Part shown: piece by piece, positions 37,365 through 46,393 of the stretch | Layout: each line of letters begins with the position of its first letter | Numbering within the stretch: the first letter of the stretch is position 1 | NCBI RefSeq assembly: GCF_003194085.1 | Contig: NZ_CP023994.1 | Span: 1,054,001-1,118,000, forward strand | Direction: 5' to 3' | Length of the DNA stretch: 64,000 nt | Origin: Aurantimicrobium photophilum | Lineage (GTDB): Bacteria; Actinomycetota; Actinomycetes; Actinomycetales; Microbacteriaceae | The notes under the pieces: generated by a model | Told to the model about the DNA's origin: nothing | The model's database searches: none | What the model saw: only the letters and a program-made list of their open reading frames with translations | Made by a program: the position numbers and the translations under genes

Positions 37365-37922
37365 TTAGTTGTTGCCGAGGGAGAGAAGCAGGTCCACAAG
37401 TGCATCGAGTACTGCATCCACCTGCGCCTCGTCATAGCCGCCGCGTGCTGCGCGGAATGTGACGGAACGGACATCTGCAACGCTCAGGGGCTCACCCTGG
37501 AGTAAGTAGGCCAGCACGCGATCGGCGAAAGCATCAACGTCTTTGATGGCATATCCCTGACTCAGGAAGCCAACTCGAGAAAAGCGGTGTTTTGGTTCAC
37601 GCGAGAATCGAGCGGTGAGCTCAGCAGAGTTGCGACTTGCCTGCTCTAGCCAGGCAGCTTCACCCATGGTTGCCAAGGCAACAGCACGCTCACGCTCAGC
37701 AAAGGCCGTCTCGAGACGCTCGAGAGCGCCGTCAACGTGGCGAGTGGAATACCCACCCTTAGCCAGCCCAAAGGACGTGTCGCGAATGGCGTGAGAGGTC
37801 AGGGTTGATGCTCCTGCGATATTGCTGTCATAGGCAATACGTGCTTCAGCGATAAACGCATCGACTTCAGCAATGTTGTAGCCACGGGTACCGCGCTTAA
37901 CACGGGGGAAAGTCATACTCAC
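37365..37922 (-). CDS. Protein made of four DivIVA-type (DivI1A) repeats
   Basis: A 185-residue protein. The motif F-x-x-x-x-x-G-Y-x-x-x-x-V-D occurs four times, starting at residues 5 (GTRGYNIAEVDAF), 51 (KGGYSTRHVDGAL), 114 (SQGYAIKDVDAF) and 156 (RGGYDEAQVDAVL). Normal DivIVA has one such motif and a long coiled coil; here the coiled coil is nearly absent (short helix ~66-105). It follows cdsA on the same strand, 30 nt downstream. A scaffolding or membrane-curvature-binding role near division sites is inferred from the motif only. Confidence 0.85.
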   Translation of the reverse strand: MSMTFPRVKRGTRGYNIAEVDAFIAEARIAYDSNIAGASTLTSHAIRDTSFGLAKGGYSTRHVDGALERLETAFAERERAVALATMGEAAWLEQASRNSAELTARFSREPKHRFSRVGFLSQGYAIKDVDAFADRVLAYLLQGEPLSVADVRSVTFRAARGGYDEAQVDAVLDALVDLLLSLGNN

Positions 37923-37952
37923 AAGCTTTATTGTTTCAGAGATTCCAGTGCC

Positions 37953-38927
37953 TTAGTGCACAACAAGGGAATAGATCACGAAAGTCACGAGGGCAGAGGG
38001 AAGAATCGAGTCCAGTCGGTCCAAGAAACCTCCGTGACCGGCAAGCCAGGAGCTCATGTCTTTCACTCCGATGGTGCGTTTGATGTGAGACTCTCCCAGG
38101 TCACCGAGTGTGGCCGTAACCAAAAGGATGGGCCCCAATACCAATCCAAACCACCATGGTTGACCAATCATGAAGATGCTGAGCAATGTAGCGGCGATGA
38201 TGGCAGCAAGCGCTGCTCCAGCAAAACCTTCCCACGTCTTTTTGGGGCTGATCTTGGGTGCCATGGGGTGCTTACCAAAGTTCAAACCGCTGACATAGGC
38301 GCCGGTATCGACGGAGACCACGATGATGAGGAAAGCCAGAGTCCACCACTGACCATCTGGCTTGGCCACCAAAGCCACAGCAAAGCTTCCTAGCACCGTG
38401 ACATAGGCCTGCACAAAGACGGCAGCAAGGAAGTCTTTACGCAGACTCACATCAGCGGTGGCATGATACTCACGCTTGATTTCTACCCAACGCCACAACG
38501 TGACGACCACGGCACCACCCAGGGCAACCAGCAGCGCAGCCCCAATACCGTAGAAATACGCTGCAGGTACAGCTAGGACTGTGGCAATAGCAGTGGGAAT
38601 GCGAGGAACGCGGCGTCCCATTGCTTGCAAAGCAGTCGCGAGCTCAACTGCTGAGATACCCAGCAGAACCGCAGCAAAGAGCATAAACAGGTCTTTATTG
38701 ACCAACAGGCTCAACAGTAGCAAACCACCAAGCACAATTCCGATGCCGATGGCGCCTAGAAGATTACGACCCGACTTCGCCTTGATGCGCTCGTTGGTCT
38801 TTTCAAACTGCATCCGGCGGGCTTCGAGCTGGCGCTCAAAGTCAGCACGGGTCGCCCGGAACTGCGCATGCAGCTCACCAGCCGGATTTCTCCGGCTGTG
38901 TTCGTCGCGGTTCGGATTCTCGTTCAT
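37953..38927 (-). CDS. cdsA: Phosphatidate cytidylyltransferase (CDP-diglyceride synthase)
   Basis: Makes CDP-diacylglycerol from phosphatidate and CTP. It has a cytoplasmic, charged N-terminal extension (~55 residues, RATRADFERQLEARRMQFEK), about eight transmembrane helices, and the family signature near the C terminus (SPKKTWEGFAGA and GDLGESHIKRTIGVKDMS, with the metal-binding Asp/Lys). At 324 residues it is longer than E. coli CdsA because of the N-terminal tail. It stands in the classical frr-cdsA order. Confidence 0.96.
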   Translation of the reverse strand: MNENPNRDEHSRRNPAGELHAQFRATRADFERQLEARRMQFEKTNERIKAKSGRNLLGAIGIGIVLGGLLLLSLLVNKDLFMLFAAVLLGISAVELATALQAMGRRVPRIPTAIATVLAVPAAYFYGIGAALLVALGGAVVVTLWRWVEIKREYHATADVSLRKDFLAAVFVQAYVTVLGSFAVALVAKPDGQWWTLAFLIIVVSVDTGAYVSGLNFGKHPMAPKISPKKTWEGFAGAALAAIIAATLLSIFMIGQPWWFGLVLGPILLVTATLGDLGESHIKRTIGVKDMSSWLAGHGGFLDRLDSILPSALVTFVIYSLVVH

Positions 38928-38947
38928 GGCTGTGGCCAGGAAAAGGA

Positions 38948-39502
38948 CTAAACCTTGAGGAGTTCAGCTTCCTTGTGCTTGAGTGCTTCGTCAATCGCGT
39001 CAACATACTTCTTGGTGATGACTTCAAGTTCCTTTTCACCACGAGCACGCTCGTCGTCGCCGAGCTCACCCTTGAAGGCGTCAATGCCATCCTTGGCGCT
39101 GCGGCGGATGTTGCGCAGAGATACCTTGGCGTCTTCTGCCTTGGTCTTCACGATCTTGACGTATTCCTTACGACGCTCTTCAGTGAGCTCGGGCATGGTG
39201 ACACGAATCACGTTGCCGTCGTTAGTGGGGTTAGCGTCCAGGTTAGGCACGTCGCGAATAGCCTGCTCGATGTCGCGCAGAGCGGTCTTGTCGAAGGGGG
39301 TGATCAGCAGGGTGCGAGCTTCAGGGTTCTGCATAGAAGCCAGCTGCGCCAACGGAGTGGGGCTGCCGTAGTAGGTGACCATGACCTTCTGGAACATGGC
39401 AGGGTTTGCGCGACCGGTACGGACGCTAGAGAAATCTTCTTTGGCTACTTCAACAGCCTTGGCCATGCGCTCTGAGGCATCTGACAGTACTTCCGCGATC
39501 AC
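38948..39502 (-). CDS. frr: Ribosome recycling factor
   Basis: Splits post-termination ribosomes with EF-G. At 184 residues it is full length: domain I long helices (start [20 protein letters not shown], then [12 protein letters not shown]), a beta domain with [13 protein letters not shown], and a C-terminal helix with [19 protein letters not shown] and RNIRR. It starts at GTG 39502 after AAGGAG. It lies between pyrH and cdsA. Confidence 0.98.
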   Translation of the reverse strand: MIAEVLSDASERMAKAVEVAKEDFSSVRTGRANPAMFQKVMVTYYGSPTPLAQLASMQNPEARTLLITPFDKTALRDIEQAIRDVPNLDANPTNDGNVIRVTMPELTEERRKEYVKIVKTKAEDAKVSLRNIRRSAKDGIDAFKGELGDDERARGEKELEVITKKYVDAIDEALKHKEAELLKV

Positions 39503-39537
39503 GGTAACTCCTTGAAATTTGGTGCGTTAGAGCCAGT

Positions 39538-40251
39538 CTAGTTGGTGACCAGCGTGCCGATCTTTTCGCCAAGAATGGCCTTGGTGATGTTGCCGGAAGG
39601 CTCCATACCGAAGACGCGCATAGGCATCTTGTTGTCCATGCAGAGACTGAATGCTGTCGAGTCGACGACCTTGAGTCCACGCTTGAGGGCGTCACGGAAG
39701 GTGACGGTCTCCAGCTTCTCTGCACTGGGGTCAGTCTTGGGATCTGCGGTGTAGACACCGTCGACACCGTTCTTAGCTACGAGGACCTCATCTGCGTGGA
39801 TTTCGAGCGCACGCTGTGCAGAAACAGTGTCGGTCGAGAAGAAGGGAAGACCTGCACCTGCACCGAAGACGACGACGCGACCCTTTTCCAAGTGACGAAT
39901 AGCGCGCAGGGGAAGATATGGCTCAGCAACCTGACTCATCGCAATAGCCGACTGCACTCGAGTTGCCGCACCTGCCTGCTCTAGGAAGTCCTGCAGGGCC
40001 AAAGCATTCATCACGGTACCGAGCATGCCCATGTAGTCCGCGCGTGCGCGGTCCATTCCGCGCTGAGACAGCTCAGCTCCGCGGAAGAAGTTACCGCCAC
40101 CAACAACCACGGCGATATCAACGTGTTCGGAAGCTGCCGCGATTTCGCGGGCAATGGCACTGACCACATCTGGGTTTACACCCAGTCCACCGCCACCGAA
40201 TGCCTCACCCGAGAGCTTGAGTAGTACGCGACGGCGGGTGTTTGTCGGCAT
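39538..40251 (-). CDS. pyrH: UMP kinase
   Basis: Phosphorylates UMP to UDP; hexameric amino-acid-kinase fold. It shows [12 protein letters not shown] at the N terminus, [28 protein letters not shown], and a C-terminal [14 protein letters not shown] for ATP binding. At 237 residues it is the normal size. An SD AAGGAA precedes the ATG. It begins the pyrH-frr-cdsA unit, separated from tsf by a terminator. Confidence 0.98.
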   Translation of the reverse strand: MPTNTRRRVLLKLSGEAFGGGGLGVNPDVVSAIAREIAAASEHVDIAVVVGGGNFFRGAELSQRGMDRARADYMGMLGTVMNALALQDFLEQAGAATRVQSAIAMSQVAEPYLPLRAIRHLEKGRVVVFGAGAGLPFFSTDTVSAQRALEIHADEVLVAKNGVDGVYTADPKTDPSAEKLETVTFRDALKRGLKVVDSTAFSLCMDNKMPMRVFGMEPSGNITKAILGEKIGTLVTN

Positions 40252-40330
40252 GAGGTTCCTTATCTAAAAGCAGTGGCGCTAAGACCAATTTACACGGGCA
40301 TCACAGGGCTCGGAACTACCGGCACACATG

Positions 40331-40364
40331 AAAGAAGCCCAGTCCTTTCGGACCGGGCTTCTTT
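40331..40364 (-). terminator. Rho-independent terminator after tsf
   Basis: Stem AAAGAAGCCC/GGGCTTCTTT continues through one A-C mismatch into GTCC/GGAC with loop TTTC. It lies 18 nt past the tsf stop and separates rpsB-tsf from pyrH. Confidence 0.88.
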
Positions 40365-40381
40365 ACGAATCGTTCTAACGA

Positions 40382-41209
40382 CTATGCGCCAACCTTGAAG
40401 CGAGCGAAGCCCGTCACGGTGATGCCAGCGTTGTCGAGGACCTGCTGGACCTTGAACTTGTTGTCGCGAGAGTATTCCTGCTCGAGCAGAGCGATCTGCT
40501 TGATGTAGGCAGAGATACGACCGTCAACGATCTTCTCCAGCTGAGCTTCGGGCTTGCCCTCGTTACGGCTGATCTCGGTAACGATGGCGCGCTCCTTCTC
40601 AATGTCCTCTGCAGGAACATCTGCGCGGCTCAGGTACACAGGGTCAGCGAAGGAGATGTGCTGTGCAATTGCACGAGCAGTCTCTGCGTCGTCACCGGTG
40701 TAGGCAACCACAACACCAACCTGAGGAGGAAGGTCCTGGCTGGTCTGGTGCAGGTAGATGGAGAACTTGTCGCCGCTGAAAGCAACGAGACGACGAAGTT
40801 CGATCTTCTCACCCAGGATTGCTGCCTCATCTGCGATGAGCTCAGCAACGGTCTGCGAACCAGCAGCTGCTGCGAGGCCTGCGTCAACCGAGGTTGCGCC
40901 AGCTGCAGATACTGCGTCGAGAACCTTTGCTGCGAGTGCAACGAACTTGTCACCCTTAGCCACGAAGTCGGTCTCGCACGCGAGCTCGATCATGGTTGCG
41001 GTGCCGTTCTCTTCCTTGGCAGCAACGAGGCCTTCGCTGGTGGAGCGGTCGGCACGCTTAGCGTTACCCTTTGCTCCCTTGAGACGAAGAATCTCGGTTG
41101 CCTTCTCCAAGTCACCGTTTGCTTCGGTGAGGGCGTTCTTGGTGTCGACCATGCCGGTGCCGAGGCGCTCGCGCAGGGTCTTGAGGTCTTCCATGCTGAA
41201 AGATGCCAT
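40382..41209 (-). CDS. tsf: Elongation factor Ts
   Basis: The guanine-nucleotide exchange factor for EF-Tu. The N-terminal UBA-like domain reads MEDLKTLRERLGTGMVDTKNAL, the core has CETDFVAKGDKFVAL (the T-D-F-V-A-x-x-x-x-F signature that enters EF-Tu), and the C terminus has NKFKVQQVL. It is 275 residues long. It is 36 nt downstream of rpsB in the usual operon and ends at a terminator. Confidence 0.98.
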   Translation of the reverse strand: MASFSMEDLKTLRERLGTGMVDTKNALTEANGDLEKATEILRLKGAKGNAKRADRSTSEGLVAAKEENGTATMIELACETDFVAKGDKFVALAAKVLDAVSAAGATSVDAGLAAAAGSQTVAELIADEAAILGEKIELRRLVAFSGDKFSIYLHQTSQDLPPQVGVVVAYTGDDAETARAIAQHISFADPVYLSRADVPAEDIEKERAIVTEISRNEGKPEAQLEKIVDGRISAYIKQIALLEQEYSRDNKFKVQQVLDNAGITVTGFARFKVGA

Positions 41210-41245
41210 AGTTCTAGCTCCTAATTAAGGCTTGAAAGTGGGAAA

Positions 41246-42205
41246 TTATTCTGCTGCGGGCTTCTTGGCAGCAGGCTTCTTAGCGGCAGGCTTCTTAGCG
41301 GCAGGCTTCTTTTCTGCAGCGTCAGCCTTGGGAGCAGCAGCCTTCTTTGCAGCAGGCTTCTTCTCAGCAGCAGCCTCAGCTACTACCTCTTCAGCAACAA
41401 CTTCAGCAACTGCCTCAACGACGGCTGCCTCTACTGCGGCTTCTGCACCAGCTTCGAGCAGTTCGCGCTCCCACTCAGCCAATGGCTCAGCAGATTCACC
41501 CTCAGCAGGCTTCTGGTGGCGCTGGATCAGGCCCTCAGCTACTGCATCAGCGATAACGCGGGTCAGCAGACCGACAGAGCGGATTGCGTCGTCGTTACCA
41601 GGGATGGGGTAGGTCATCTCGTCTGGGTCACAGTTGGTGTCGAGGATACCGATAACGGGAATACCAAGCTTCTGTGCCTCCTGGATTGCCAGGTGCTCCT
41701 TCTTGGTGTCAACAACCCAGATTGCGGAAGGGGTCTTGGTCAGGTTGCGGATACCACCGAGGCTCTTGTGGAGCTTGTCGAGTTCACGCTTCTTGATCAG
41801 AAGTTCCTTCTTGGTGAAGCCACTCTTCGTGGTGTCTTCGAAGTCGAGCTCTTCGAGCTCCTTCATACGTGCGAGGCGCTTACCAACGGTGTTGAAGTTG
41901 GTGAGGAGGCCACCGAGCCAACGCTGGTTGACATAAGGCTGACCTACGCGGGTTGCCTGCTCGAGGATTGCTTCCTGAGCCTGCTTCTTGGTTCCAACGA
42001 AGAGAACGGTTCCACCGTGTGCAACGGTTTCCTTCACGAACTCGTAAGCGTTGTCGATGTGCTGCAGAGACTGCTGCAGGTCGATGATGTGGATACCGGA
42101 ACGCTCAGCAAGAACGAAACGCTTTACTTTCGGGTTCCAACGGCGGGTCTGGTGACCAAAGTGAACGCCGCTGTCGAGCAGCTGGCGGATTGTTACGACG
42201 GCCAT
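41246..42205 (-). CDS. rpsB: 30S ribosomal protein S2 with long Ala/Lys-rich C-terminal tail
   Basis: S2 core in residues ~1-225 ([45 protein letters not shown]). A tail of about 90 residues follows: first an acidic Ala/Glu/Val-rich helix, then repeated KKPAAKK-type units that resemble histone H1-like tails. The start is ATG 42205, 6 nt after AAAAGGAG; an in-frame ATG at 42211 sits directly on the SD, and longer versions have no RBS. It is 319 residues against about 240 in E. coli. Confidence 0.96.
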   Translation of the reverse strand: MAVVTIRQLLDSGVHFGHQTRRWNPKVKRFVLAERSGIHIIDLQQSLQHIDNAYEFVKETVAHGGTVLFVGTKKQAQEAILEQATRVGQPYVNQRWLGGLLTNFNTVGKRLARMKELEELDFEDTTKSGFTKKELLIKKRELDKLHKSLGGIRNLTKTPSAIWVVDTKKEHLAIQEAQKLGIPVIGILDTNCDPDEMTYPIPGNDDAIRSVGLLTRVIADAVAEGLIQRHQKPAEGESAEPLAEWERELLEAGAEAAVEAAVVEAVAEVVAEEVVAEAAAEKKPAAKKAAAPKADAAEKKPAAKKPAAKKPAAKKPAAE

Positions 42206-42421
42206 GGCCATCTCCTTTTCTTGGCATGTTTTATGCACAGCACAACACATACCGCTTGCGGTTTTGTCGCGAGGACCGGTTGGTTCTCGCCCTAGTGCCC
42301 GATGCAATTCCCGCGAATCTGATTGCTCAGTTTCGACCGAAGGGTTTTGTCAAACGTGTTGGGCACGCGAAGTCACCCCATAAATGGAGTGCTTGACCAG
42401 CATAACAGGCAAGATAGGGGT

Positions 42422-44017
42422 ATGGCATCTTCAGCGACCGTCGCACTTCCACCCAGCACCTCTCCCCAAAAGGCTGGTTTGGTGCTCACGGCACTGATTC
42501 TGGGTGCTGGGGTGGCCAACATGAACTTGGCTGTAGCCAATGTGGGTCTCCCCGACATTGGCCGCGACCTAGGTGCCTCACAGGCTGGGCTCAACGTTGT
42601 CGCGGTTGGCTTCTCCCTCGGCCTCGCTGCAACCGTGCTGTATTTGGGCGCCTTGGGTGACCGTTACGGCCGCAAGCTGATGCTGCTGGCCGGTTTGATT
42701 ATTGGTGTTCCGGCAGCGTTTATGTCGGCCCTCTCCCCCAGCGTTGAAATGCTGGCACTGTCTAGGTTGATTGGTGGTTTTGCTGCCGGTATGGCTTACC
42801 CCACCACCTTGGCGTTAATCACGGCGCTGTGGTCTGGCCCTGCTCGCACACGCGCGATTGCGCTCTGGTCAGCCATAGGTGCGGCGATGTCCGCCTCTTC
42901 CACGTTGTTGGCCGGAGCCGTTTTGATGATTCTGCCCTGGGGCTATTCCTTCTTGATTGCTGTGCCGTTCGCCGTTGTGGCGATCTTCCTGGTGTGGCGT
43001 TTGGTTCCTGCTCACGTCAATGAAACCAAAGATAAGGTGGACCACCTCGGCGGTGTGCTCTCGGGAATCTTCATTGGAACTCTGGTCCTGGGCATCAACT
43101 ACATCGCACTCGACGGCCAGCTCGACATTGCCATCGGCATGCTGGGTGCGTCTGCAGTGACCGGTTTCTTGTTCTTCTGGCGCCAAAAGCACGCGAGTGA
43201 ACCGCTGTTCGACCTGACGTATGCAGCACGGCCACCCTTTTGGGTGGCGGCTGTGTCTGGAATCATCGTGTTTGGCTCCTTGATGGGTGCCATGTTTGTG
43301 GGACAGCAGTTCCTGCAAAACGTTCTTGGTTACAACACCCTGCAGGCAGGCCTCGCCATCATTCCTTCAGCTCTCGCGATGGTGATCGTGGCACCGTTCT
43401 CGAGTCGCATGATTGAGAATTATGGTTCTCGCATCACCTTGCTAGTGGGCTTCGTTGTCTGCATGGCTGGGTTCTTGGTGATGTTGTTCGGCTGGAACAT
43501 CCACACTCCCCTGGCTCTAGTGATCATCAGCTATGTCTTGATTGGTGCCGGTGTGGGCTTTGCGGGAACTCCAGCCAGCCACGCTCTGACTGACTCTGTT
43601 CCCGTCACCAAGGTGGGTATGGCATCTGGAACAGGTGACCTCCAGCGTGACCTAGGTGGCTCCATTATGCAGTCGCTGCTGGGGGCAATCCTCGGCGCTG
43701 GCTATGCCGCCGCTATTGCCAAGTCCATCTCTGCAGCACCTGCAGCCACTCAGGCCGAAATCACCTCCAGCATTGGTGACACCCTCAAGAAATCCTTCGG
43801 TAGTGCCGCAGATTTGGCGTCGAAGTATCCGGATTACTCGCAGGCCATCATGGATGCTGCCAAGCAATCATTCTTAGATGGCGCGAACTGGGCTTATGCC
43901 TCTGGCATTGTTGTCATGCTCATTGGCATGATCATCACGTTCTTCTTCTTCCCCAAGAAGAACCGCGAGCGTGAACTCTATGCCGAATATGCCCAGCAGT
44001 CCTCCACAGTTCACTAG
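42422..44017 (+). CDS. MFS multidrug exporter, DHA2 (EmrB/QacA) type
   Basis: A 531-residue inner-membrane protein with about 14 transmembrane helices. Motif A appears as LGDRYGRKLMLLAG, motif C is present in the fifth-helix region (GAAMSASSTLLAGAVL), and motif B-like AGMAYPTTLALI lies before it. ATG 42422 is chosen over the longer frame at 42323, which adds a polar extension unlike the family. It is divergent from rpsB. The substrate is unknown, and drug or metabolite export is inferred from the family. Confidence 0.92.
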   Translation: MASSATVALPPSTSPQKAGLVLTALILGAGVANMNLAVANVGLPDIGRDLGASQAGLNVVAVGFSLGLAATVLYLGALGDRYGRKLMLLAGLIIGVPAAFMSALSPSVEMLALSRLIGGFAAGMAYPTTLALITALWSGPARTRAIALWSAIGAAMSASSTLLAGAVLMILPWGYSFLIAVPFAVVAIFLVWRLVPAHVNETKDKVDHLGGVLSGIFIGTLVLGINYIALDGQLDIAIGMLGASAVTGFLFFWRQKHASEPLFDLTYAARPPFWVAAVSGIIVFGSLMGAMFVGQQFLQNVLGYNTLQAGLAIIPSALAMVIVAPFSSRMIENYGSRITLLVGFVVCMAGFLVMLFGWNIHTPLALVIISYVLIGAGVGFAGTPASHALTDSVPVTKVGMASGTGDLQRDLGGSIMQSLLGAILGAGYAAAIAKSISAAPAATQAEITSSIGDTLKKSFGSAADLASKYPDYSQAIMDAAKQSFLDGANWAYASGIVVMLIGMIITFFFFPKKNRERELYAEYAQQSSTVH

Positions 44018-44086
44018 AGCGCAACTTCTGCACTGAAAGTTAGAAACACTGACCTGAGAACACCACTACAGCTCATGCTCTGAGGC

Positions 44087-44593
44087 ATGTGGGGATTTCA
44101 GAACAACGACTTTGCCAAACTCCTTGCCACCAGCTTGTTCTGTGTGGCGATTGCAGTGACGCTCAACGCCTCCCCTGCCCATGCCCTGCGCGCAGGGAGC
44201 TGGTCCTGGCCATTGGCTGGAGCACACACCATCTCTCGCGGCTATGAGGCACCCAGCGTTTTCTATGGCGCAGGTCATCGAGGCATCGATCTCGTTGCCG
44301 AAGTGGGGCAAGAAGTCCTTGCCCCTGCCGATGGCGTGGTTCATTTTGTGGGCACCGTGGTCGACCGGGAACTCATCTCACTCGATCACGGACAGTTTCT
44401 TTCCACGTTCGAACCAGTGACCTCCACCCTCACCGAAGGAGATCGTGTCACCCGAGGCCAAGTCATCGGAACCGTCACCACGAGTAATCACTGCACATGC
44501 CTTCACATGGGCGCGAGGCAGGGCAAGGACTATCTCTCACCCCTAGCCATGCTGGCGTCTATCCCAGCGGCAGTGCTACTGCCCTGGGATTAG
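44087..44593 (+). CDS. Secreted M23-family metallopeptidase
   Basis: A 168-residue protein with a signal peptide (KLLATSLFCVAIAVTLNASPAHA, cleavage near residue 33) and a small LytM/M23 domain. The zinc site is recognised by AGHRGIDLVAEVGQEVLAP (His and Asp) and the C-terminal NHCTCLHMGAR, which supplies the second His in place of the usual H-x-H (here Cys-Leu-His). It probably cuts or binds peptidoglycan cross-links; loss of the first His of H-x-H may lower or abolish activity. It converges with the TPR protein gene. Confidence 0.85.
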   Translation: MWGFQNNDFAKLLATSLFCVAIAVTLNASPAHALRAGSWSWPLAGAHTISRGYEAPSVFYGAGHRGIDLVAEVGQEVLAPADGVVHFVGTVVDRELISLDHGQFLSTFEPVTSTLTEGDRVTRGQVIGTVTTSNHCTCLHMGARQGKDYLSPLAMLASIPAAVLLPWD

Positions 44594-44597
44594 GAGA

Positions 44598-45044
44598 CTA
44601 AACCGGGTTGGACTTGTGCAGCGCAATTGCGGTGCGAATGGCAGCGCGAGCACGCTTACGGTCGCCCGATGCGTCATAAGCCAGACCCAAACGACACCAC
44701 GCCCGCCAGCTGGCAGGTTCTGCATCCACGGCAGCGGCATATTCAGGGAATTCTTTATCCGCATCGGAGCGAATGGGACGTCCACTGGGACGGTGAGGCA
44801 GGTCATCTCCTGGAAGAGATCCTTCAGATTTCAGAATGTTGACCAACTTGGTCGAAGAGATACCAAAAGCTATCTCTCGCCACAGCGCCCAGGCACCCAC
44901 AACCGGCAACACAATCAGGGCAACACCCATCACGATGGCAACAGGAACACCCGTGCTGATCATGACCACGCCTTGATAGGCGGCAGCCCACAAATACAAC
45001 GCCAGCAGCGCTGCCATGAGCAATGCTCCAAGAACTGCGCGCAT
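44598..45044 (-). CDS. Membrane protein with TPR-like C terminus, function unknown
   Basis: A 148-residue protein with two N-terminal transmembrane helices (LGALLMAALLALYLWAAAY and VPVAIVMGVALIVLPVVGAW), a linker with SGRPIRSDADKEFPEYAAAV, and one TPR-like repeat pair at the C terminus (SWRAWCRLGLAYDASGDRKRARAAI is the helical pair). It is a common actinobacterial companion of dapB, from which it is 11 nt downstream. Function is unknown; a scaffold at the membrane is possible. Confidence 0.82.
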   Translation of the reverse strand: MRAVLGALLMAALLALYLWAAAYQGVVMISTGVPVAIVMGVALIVLPVVGAWALWREIAFGISSTKLVNILKSEGSLPGDDLPHRPSGRPIRSDADKEFPEYAAAVDAEPASWRAWCRLGLAYDASGDRKRARAAIRTAIALHKSNPV

Positions 45045-45055
45045 CAGGAGAATGT

Positions 45056-45778
45056 TTAGAGGTTAATCACGCGGTCAAGACCGACGATTTTGCCGGAAAG
45101 ACCAGGAAGTGCACGAATGGCAGCCATGATGCCCGCTTCATAGGAGCGGTCAGAGAGAGTGGTGTGGGTAATGGTGACGGTTTCACCGTTGCCGCCAAAG
45201 ATGACATCCTGCTTGGCCACAACGCCTTCCATGCGCAGCGAGTGCACAGGAACACCAGCAACCAGCTGACCACGAGCACGCTGGTCAGCGTGAGGAGCCT
45301 GAACATCCTGATCACGCACCTTGCCAATGCGCTCAGCAGTACTCACGGCAGTTCCTGAAGGTGAGTCAACCTTGTGGATGCCGTGAGCTTCGATGATCTC
45401 AATGGAGTCAAAGTGCTTAGCTGCCAAGGTGGCCAGGTGCGCAGAGAGTGCAGAACCAAGCGAGAAGTTCGAGATGAAGATGACACCGACTTCAGGGTGA
45501 GCTTCAATGAGTGGTTCAACCTGGTTGATGCGCTCTGCTGACCAACCCGAGGTGCCAATCATGATGGACTTGCCGTTCTCCACGGCGTATTCGAGAACCT
45601 TGCGGCTAATCGATGGCAGAGAGACGTCCACAACGATGTCTGCCACGAGCATCTCACTCAGATCACTCTGAGACCCCAATTGGGCGGCAAGGGTGAAGTC
45701 CTCTGATTCATTGATCAGACGGCAGACAAGAGAGCCCAGTTTCCCTGAGGCACCAACGACGGCAACGGATGTAGTCAC
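45056..45778 (-). CDS. dapB: 4-hydroxy-tetrahydrodipicolinate reductase
   Basis: A lysine/diaminopimelate pathway enzyme using NAD(P)H. It shows the nucleotide-binding VGASGKLGSLV and the catalytic signature IEAHGIHKVDSPSGTAV (His, Lys and the S-G-T loop). At 240 residues it is close to the usual 245-270. It begins at GTG 45778, preceded by TAGACT at exactly 6 nt and no SD, so it is likely leaderless; the TAG of that box is the stop codon of the phosphatase gene upstream. Confidence 0.96.
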   Translation of the reverse strand: MTTSVAVVGASGKLGSLVCRLINESEDFTLAAQLGSQSDLSEMLVADIVVDVSLPSISRKVLEYAVENGKSIMIGTSGWSAERINQVEPLIEAHPEVGVIFISNFSLGSALSAHLATLAAKHFDSIEIIEAHGIHKVDSPSGTAVSTAERIGKVRDQDVQAPHADQRARGQLVAGVPVHSLRMEGVVAKQDVIFGGNGETVTITHTTLSDRSYEAGIMAAIRALPGLSGKIVGLDRVINL

Positions 45779-45784
45779 GATTCA

Positions 45785-45790
45785 AGTCTA
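45785..45790 (-). promoter_or_regulatory. -10 box of leaderless dapB promoter, overlapping a stop codon
   Basis: TAGACT on the minus strand, TGAATC spacer, then GTG at 45778. TAG 45790-45788 is the stop of the histidine-phosphatase gene. Confidence 0.58.
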
Positions 45791-46390
45791 GATTGTGTAG
45801 GCGTCAGGAATACCCGAACGCAATTCCACGGGCAGGTGGCCGAGGTCATTGTGTGAAACCAGAGCCCAGGGGCGACCTGGACGCTGTTGCAGAACAGTAA
45901 TTCCACAGTTGGCCTGGTTCAAGGTGACCCACTTCCATGCCGGTGCACCGAGGGCTTCCAGCACAAACCACGCAATGACGTTGTTGTGAGTAACCAGAAG
46001 GTCAGTTTCGCCCTGACGACCTGGAGCGAGGAATTCTGCAACAGCATCTGCCATCTGAGCAGAGCCTGCTTCAATATCTGCCTCAGTTACAGAACCAAAG
46101 AACGGATCGAAGACCGACGGGGTTTCATCGCTCTTGCCCGCAGGGATGCAGTCCATCAGCAACGCAGAAGGCTCCGTGGTCACACCCTGCATTTGCTCAC
46201 TCATCACGCGCACGGTTTCCCATGCCCGCTCCAACGGAGAGTGCCACACATGAGAGAACTCAACATCGGCTAGACGACGTCCGACTGCTTCTGCCTGAGC
46301 AATACCGCGCGGGGAGAGGGGACCGTCAATGACGCCGTGTTCGGCGTCGAGCTGTTCGCCGTGACGAACCAAGATGATGTTGTGTGCCAT
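45788..46390 (-). CDS. Histidine phosphatase (phosphoglycerate-mutase-like) superfamily protein
   Basis: A 200-residue protein. The catalytic R-H-G is in NIILVRHGEQLD, the second Arg/Glu in VWHSPLERAWETVRVM, and the distal His in DLLVTHNNVIAWFVL. Substrates in this family range from sugar phosphates to nucleotides, and none can be assigned. It is 3 nt downstream of the M16 peptidase gene and 9 nt upstream of dapB, so it lies in the pnp-M16-dapB neighbourhood. Confidence 0.9.
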   Translation of the reverse strand: MAHNIILVRHGEQLDAEHGVIDGPLSPRGIAQAEAVGRRLADVEFSHVWHSPLERAWETVRVMSEQMQGVTTEPSALLMDCIPAGKSDETPSVFDPFFGSVTEADIEAGSAQMADAVAEFLAPGRQGETDLLVTHNNVIAWFVLEALGAPAWKWVTLNQANCGITVLQQRPGRPWALVSHNDLGHLPVELRSGIPDAYTI

Positions 46391-46393
46391 TGA

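Noticed and set aside
42250-42265. ACCGC-TT-GCGGT repeat upstream of rpsB as an S2 autoregulatory leader
   Set aside because: The stem is 5 bp with a 2-nt loop, too small to fold stably, and no other leader structure was evident.
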